From NCBI RefSeq assembly GCF_000067165.1, contig NC_010162.1, forward strand, positions 2,961,001-3,025,000: a stretch of 64,000 nt of DNA, written 5' to 3'. The DNA comes from Sorangium cellulosum So ce56 (GTDB taxonomy: Bacteria; Myxococcota_A; Polyangia; Polyangiales; Polyangiaceae). Positions 62,745 through 64,000 of the stretch are shown here, piece after piece. The notes beneath the pieces are model-generated. The model was not told where the DNA came from. It did no database searches and saw only the letters and a list, made by a program, of their open reading frames with translations. The number at the start of each line of letters is the position of its first letter. Position 1 is the stretch's first letter. The translations under genes were made by a program, and so were the position numbers.

Positions 62745-63983
62745 TCACTCCCCTTGCTGAGCGCGCTTGCGGAAGCGCAGCAGCTTGCCGCGCGAGACGC
62801 CGAGCCGCTCCGCGGCCGACGTCACGTTGCCCCCGGCGGCCGCGAGGGCGGCCTCGACGCGCTCCTGCGTGAGCGCGGCCTTCTGGTCGTCCGGCGCCTT
62901 CCCCAGCACCTCCTCGACCGCCCACAGCCGCAGCCCGGGCTCGTGATCGAGGCGGCGCACCTCCGCGAGGGCCGCGTCGAGCCCGCGCACGTTGCTCGGC
63001 CAGGGATCGAGCAGCAGCCGCTCCATGGCCTCGACCTCCACCGCTTCAACCGGGAGCGCGACGCCCGCGCGCCGCGCGAGCTCGCTCGCCACGCTGAAGA
63101 GGTCCTCGCGCCGCTCGCGGAGCGCCGGCACGTGGATGCGGGCCATCGCGAGCCGCGCGAACAGGTCGCGCCGGAACGCCCCGCGCTCCACCATCTCCTC
63201 GAGGTCCCTGTGGGTGGCGGCGACGACCAGCACGTTCACGTGGACCGGCCGCTGCGCCCCGACCGGCAGCACCTCGCGGTTCTCCAGGAGCCGCAGCAGC
63301 TTCGCCTGGAGATCGGGATCGAGCTCGCCGATCTCGTCGAGGAACAGCGTCCCGCCGTCGTGGGCCACGACGATCCCGGGCGCGGCGCTGCGCGCGTCCG
63401 AGAACGCCCCCGCCACGTGACCGAACATCTGGGACTCGAACACGCCGCGGGCGACGCCGGCCACGTTCACCGCCGCGAACGGCGCCGCGCGTCCGAGGGC
63501 CGCCGCCGTGGCGCGCGCGACGAGCTCCTTGCCCACGCCGGTCTCCCCTTCGATGAGCACGTTGCCGGGGCGGCTCCGCGGCAGGCCCTCGAGGGGCTGC
63601 GCCACGGTGCGCAGGCCGTACGGCCCGACGAGCCCGCCCACGGGCGGCGCCGGATCGAGCGGGCCGAGGAGCTCCTCGCGGAAGACGAACAGGACCCGCC
63701 CGAGCCTCAGCACCGCCCCGTCGTCGAGCGGCGTGAGATCGCGCGGCGCGAGCCTCGACCCGTTCACCCACGTGCCGTTGCGCGACCCGACGTCCGCGAC
63801 GCGCAGCGCGCCGCCGGCGCGATCGATCCGCAGGTGCTTGCCTGACACTTCCGCGTCGGCGAGGCCGCGTTCGGCGAGCCAGGCGCGGCCGATGACGGTC
63901 CCGGAGTCGGGCAGCGCGAACGCCATGGGCCGCGGGAACGCACACACCAGCGCTGGCCGCCGCCTCCCGGCCTCGGGCCGCAC
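62745..63983 (-). CDS. FHA-domain sigma-54-dependent transcriptional activator
   Basis: 412 residues. The FHA phosphothreonine-binding domain covers about 25-100 (VIGRAWLAERGLADAEVSGK, DVGSRNGTWVNG). The AAA+ domain has Walker A GETGVGKELV, FESQMFGHVAGAFSDA at the GAFTGA position (here GAFSDA), Walker B GGTLFLDEIGEL and PWPSNVRGL. The C-terminal Fis-type helix-turn-helix is NVTSAAERLGVSRGKLLRFR. Such FHA activators are numerous in myxobacteria and are regulated by Ser/Thr kinases. The GTG at 63983 is the last possible start in the window; the frame is open to the edge, so the true start may lie beyond. Confidence 0.88.
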   Translation of the reverse strand: MRPEAGRRRPALVCAFPRPMAFALPDSGTVIGRAWLAERGLADAEVSGKHLRIDRAGGALRVADVGSRNGTWVNGSRLAPRDLTPLDDGAVLRLGRVLFVFREELLGPLDPAPPVGGLVGPYGLRTVAQPLEGLPRSRPGNVLIEGETGVGKELVARATAAALGRAAPFAAVNVAGVARGVFESQMFGHVAGAFSDARSAAPGIVVAHDGGTLFLDEIGELDPDLQAKLLRLLENREVLPVGAQRPVHVNVLVVAATHRDLEEMVERGAFRRDLFARLAMARIHVPALRERREDLFSVASELARRAGVALPVEAVEVEAMERLLLDPWPSNVRGLDAALAEVRRLDHEPGLRLWAVEEVLGKAPDDQKAALTQERVEAALAAAGGNVTSAAERLGVSRGKLLRFRKRAQQGE

Positions 63984-64000
63984 CGGGCTCCGGTGCTCGA

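Overview
The window is about 64 kb of very GC-rich DNA. It has strong G/C bias at third codon positions, many overlapping ATGA/GTGA stop-start junctions, secreted lipoproteins with Gly-, Ser- or Pro-rich linkers, a Ser/Thr kinase, a multi-gene chemosensory operon, and plant-polymer hydrolases (a GH9 cellulase, a CE15 glucuronoyl esterase and a GH16-like enzyme). Together these point to a myxobacterium, most likely a Sorangium-type member of the Polyangiales. This is inferred from gene style; no rRNA marker is present.

Layout. 1-2.05 kb: the 5' part of an Eco57I-type DNA methyltransferase running off the left edge, then a Nu-class-like glutathione transferase. 2.3-6.6 kb: an accessory stretch with less extreme base composition, holding small orphan immunity-like genes (ankyrin, an Imm8-like protein, a DUF4304-like protein and unknowns), two copies of a terminator-bearing dispersed repeat and a long palindromic element. 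6.6-12.3 kb (minus strand): a compact chemosensory operon in the order response regulator, GAF protein, CheD, CheA, MCP, CheW. CheR lies alone at 23.6 kb, and no CheB is seen. 12.8-17.6 kb (minus): three overlapping genes for a proline-rich putative outer-membrane protein and two EGF-like lipoproteins, flanked by a 52-bp direct repeat. 17.7-20 kb: an isochorismatase-AlkB fusion overlapping a glutathione transferase gene. 20.6-22 kb: a CE15 glucuronoyl esterase. 22.1-31.7 kb: an alpha/beta hydrolase pair, CheR, a six-repeat PPC-like lipoprotein, a U32/RlhA-like protein and a von Willebrand A lipoprotein.

31.8-33.1 kb is a gene graveyard with remnants of a dienelactone hydrolase and a bestrophin, plus two inverted copies of a LacI-type operator. 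It precedes a galactofuranose-type sugar ABC operon (ytfQ-ytfR-ytfT-yjfF) with a sugar-nucleotide-type epimerase; galactokinase is convergent to it. 40-46.4 kb: shikimate dehydrogenase, an intact bestrophin-type channel, a membrane metallophosphoesterase, and a cassette of V8-like protease, small Ig-like protein and class-3 lipase. 46.5-54.8 kb: a PfkB-kinase remnant, a small conserved protein, the GH9 cellulase, a Ser/Thr kinase fused to a formylglycine-enzyme-like domain, a GAF histidine kinase and a small secreted Cys-rich protein. 54.9-64 kb: a ClpP paralogue with Asn at the catalytic Asp position, an AraC regulator, LysR and ABC-ATPase remnants, the GH16-like lipoprotein, an HD-domain protein, a GNAT acetyltransferase, an NTF2-like protein, an FAD hydroxylase and an FHA-type sigma-54 activator at the right edge.

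Functional themes are polymer hydrolysis (GH9, CE15, GH16), uptake and phosphorylation of galactose-type sugars, surface or secreted display proteins, signalling, and accessory defence or competition genes. Repeated gene remnants at 31.9, 32.4, 46.5, 56.7 and 57.2 kb show that this part of the chromosome has been rearranged.
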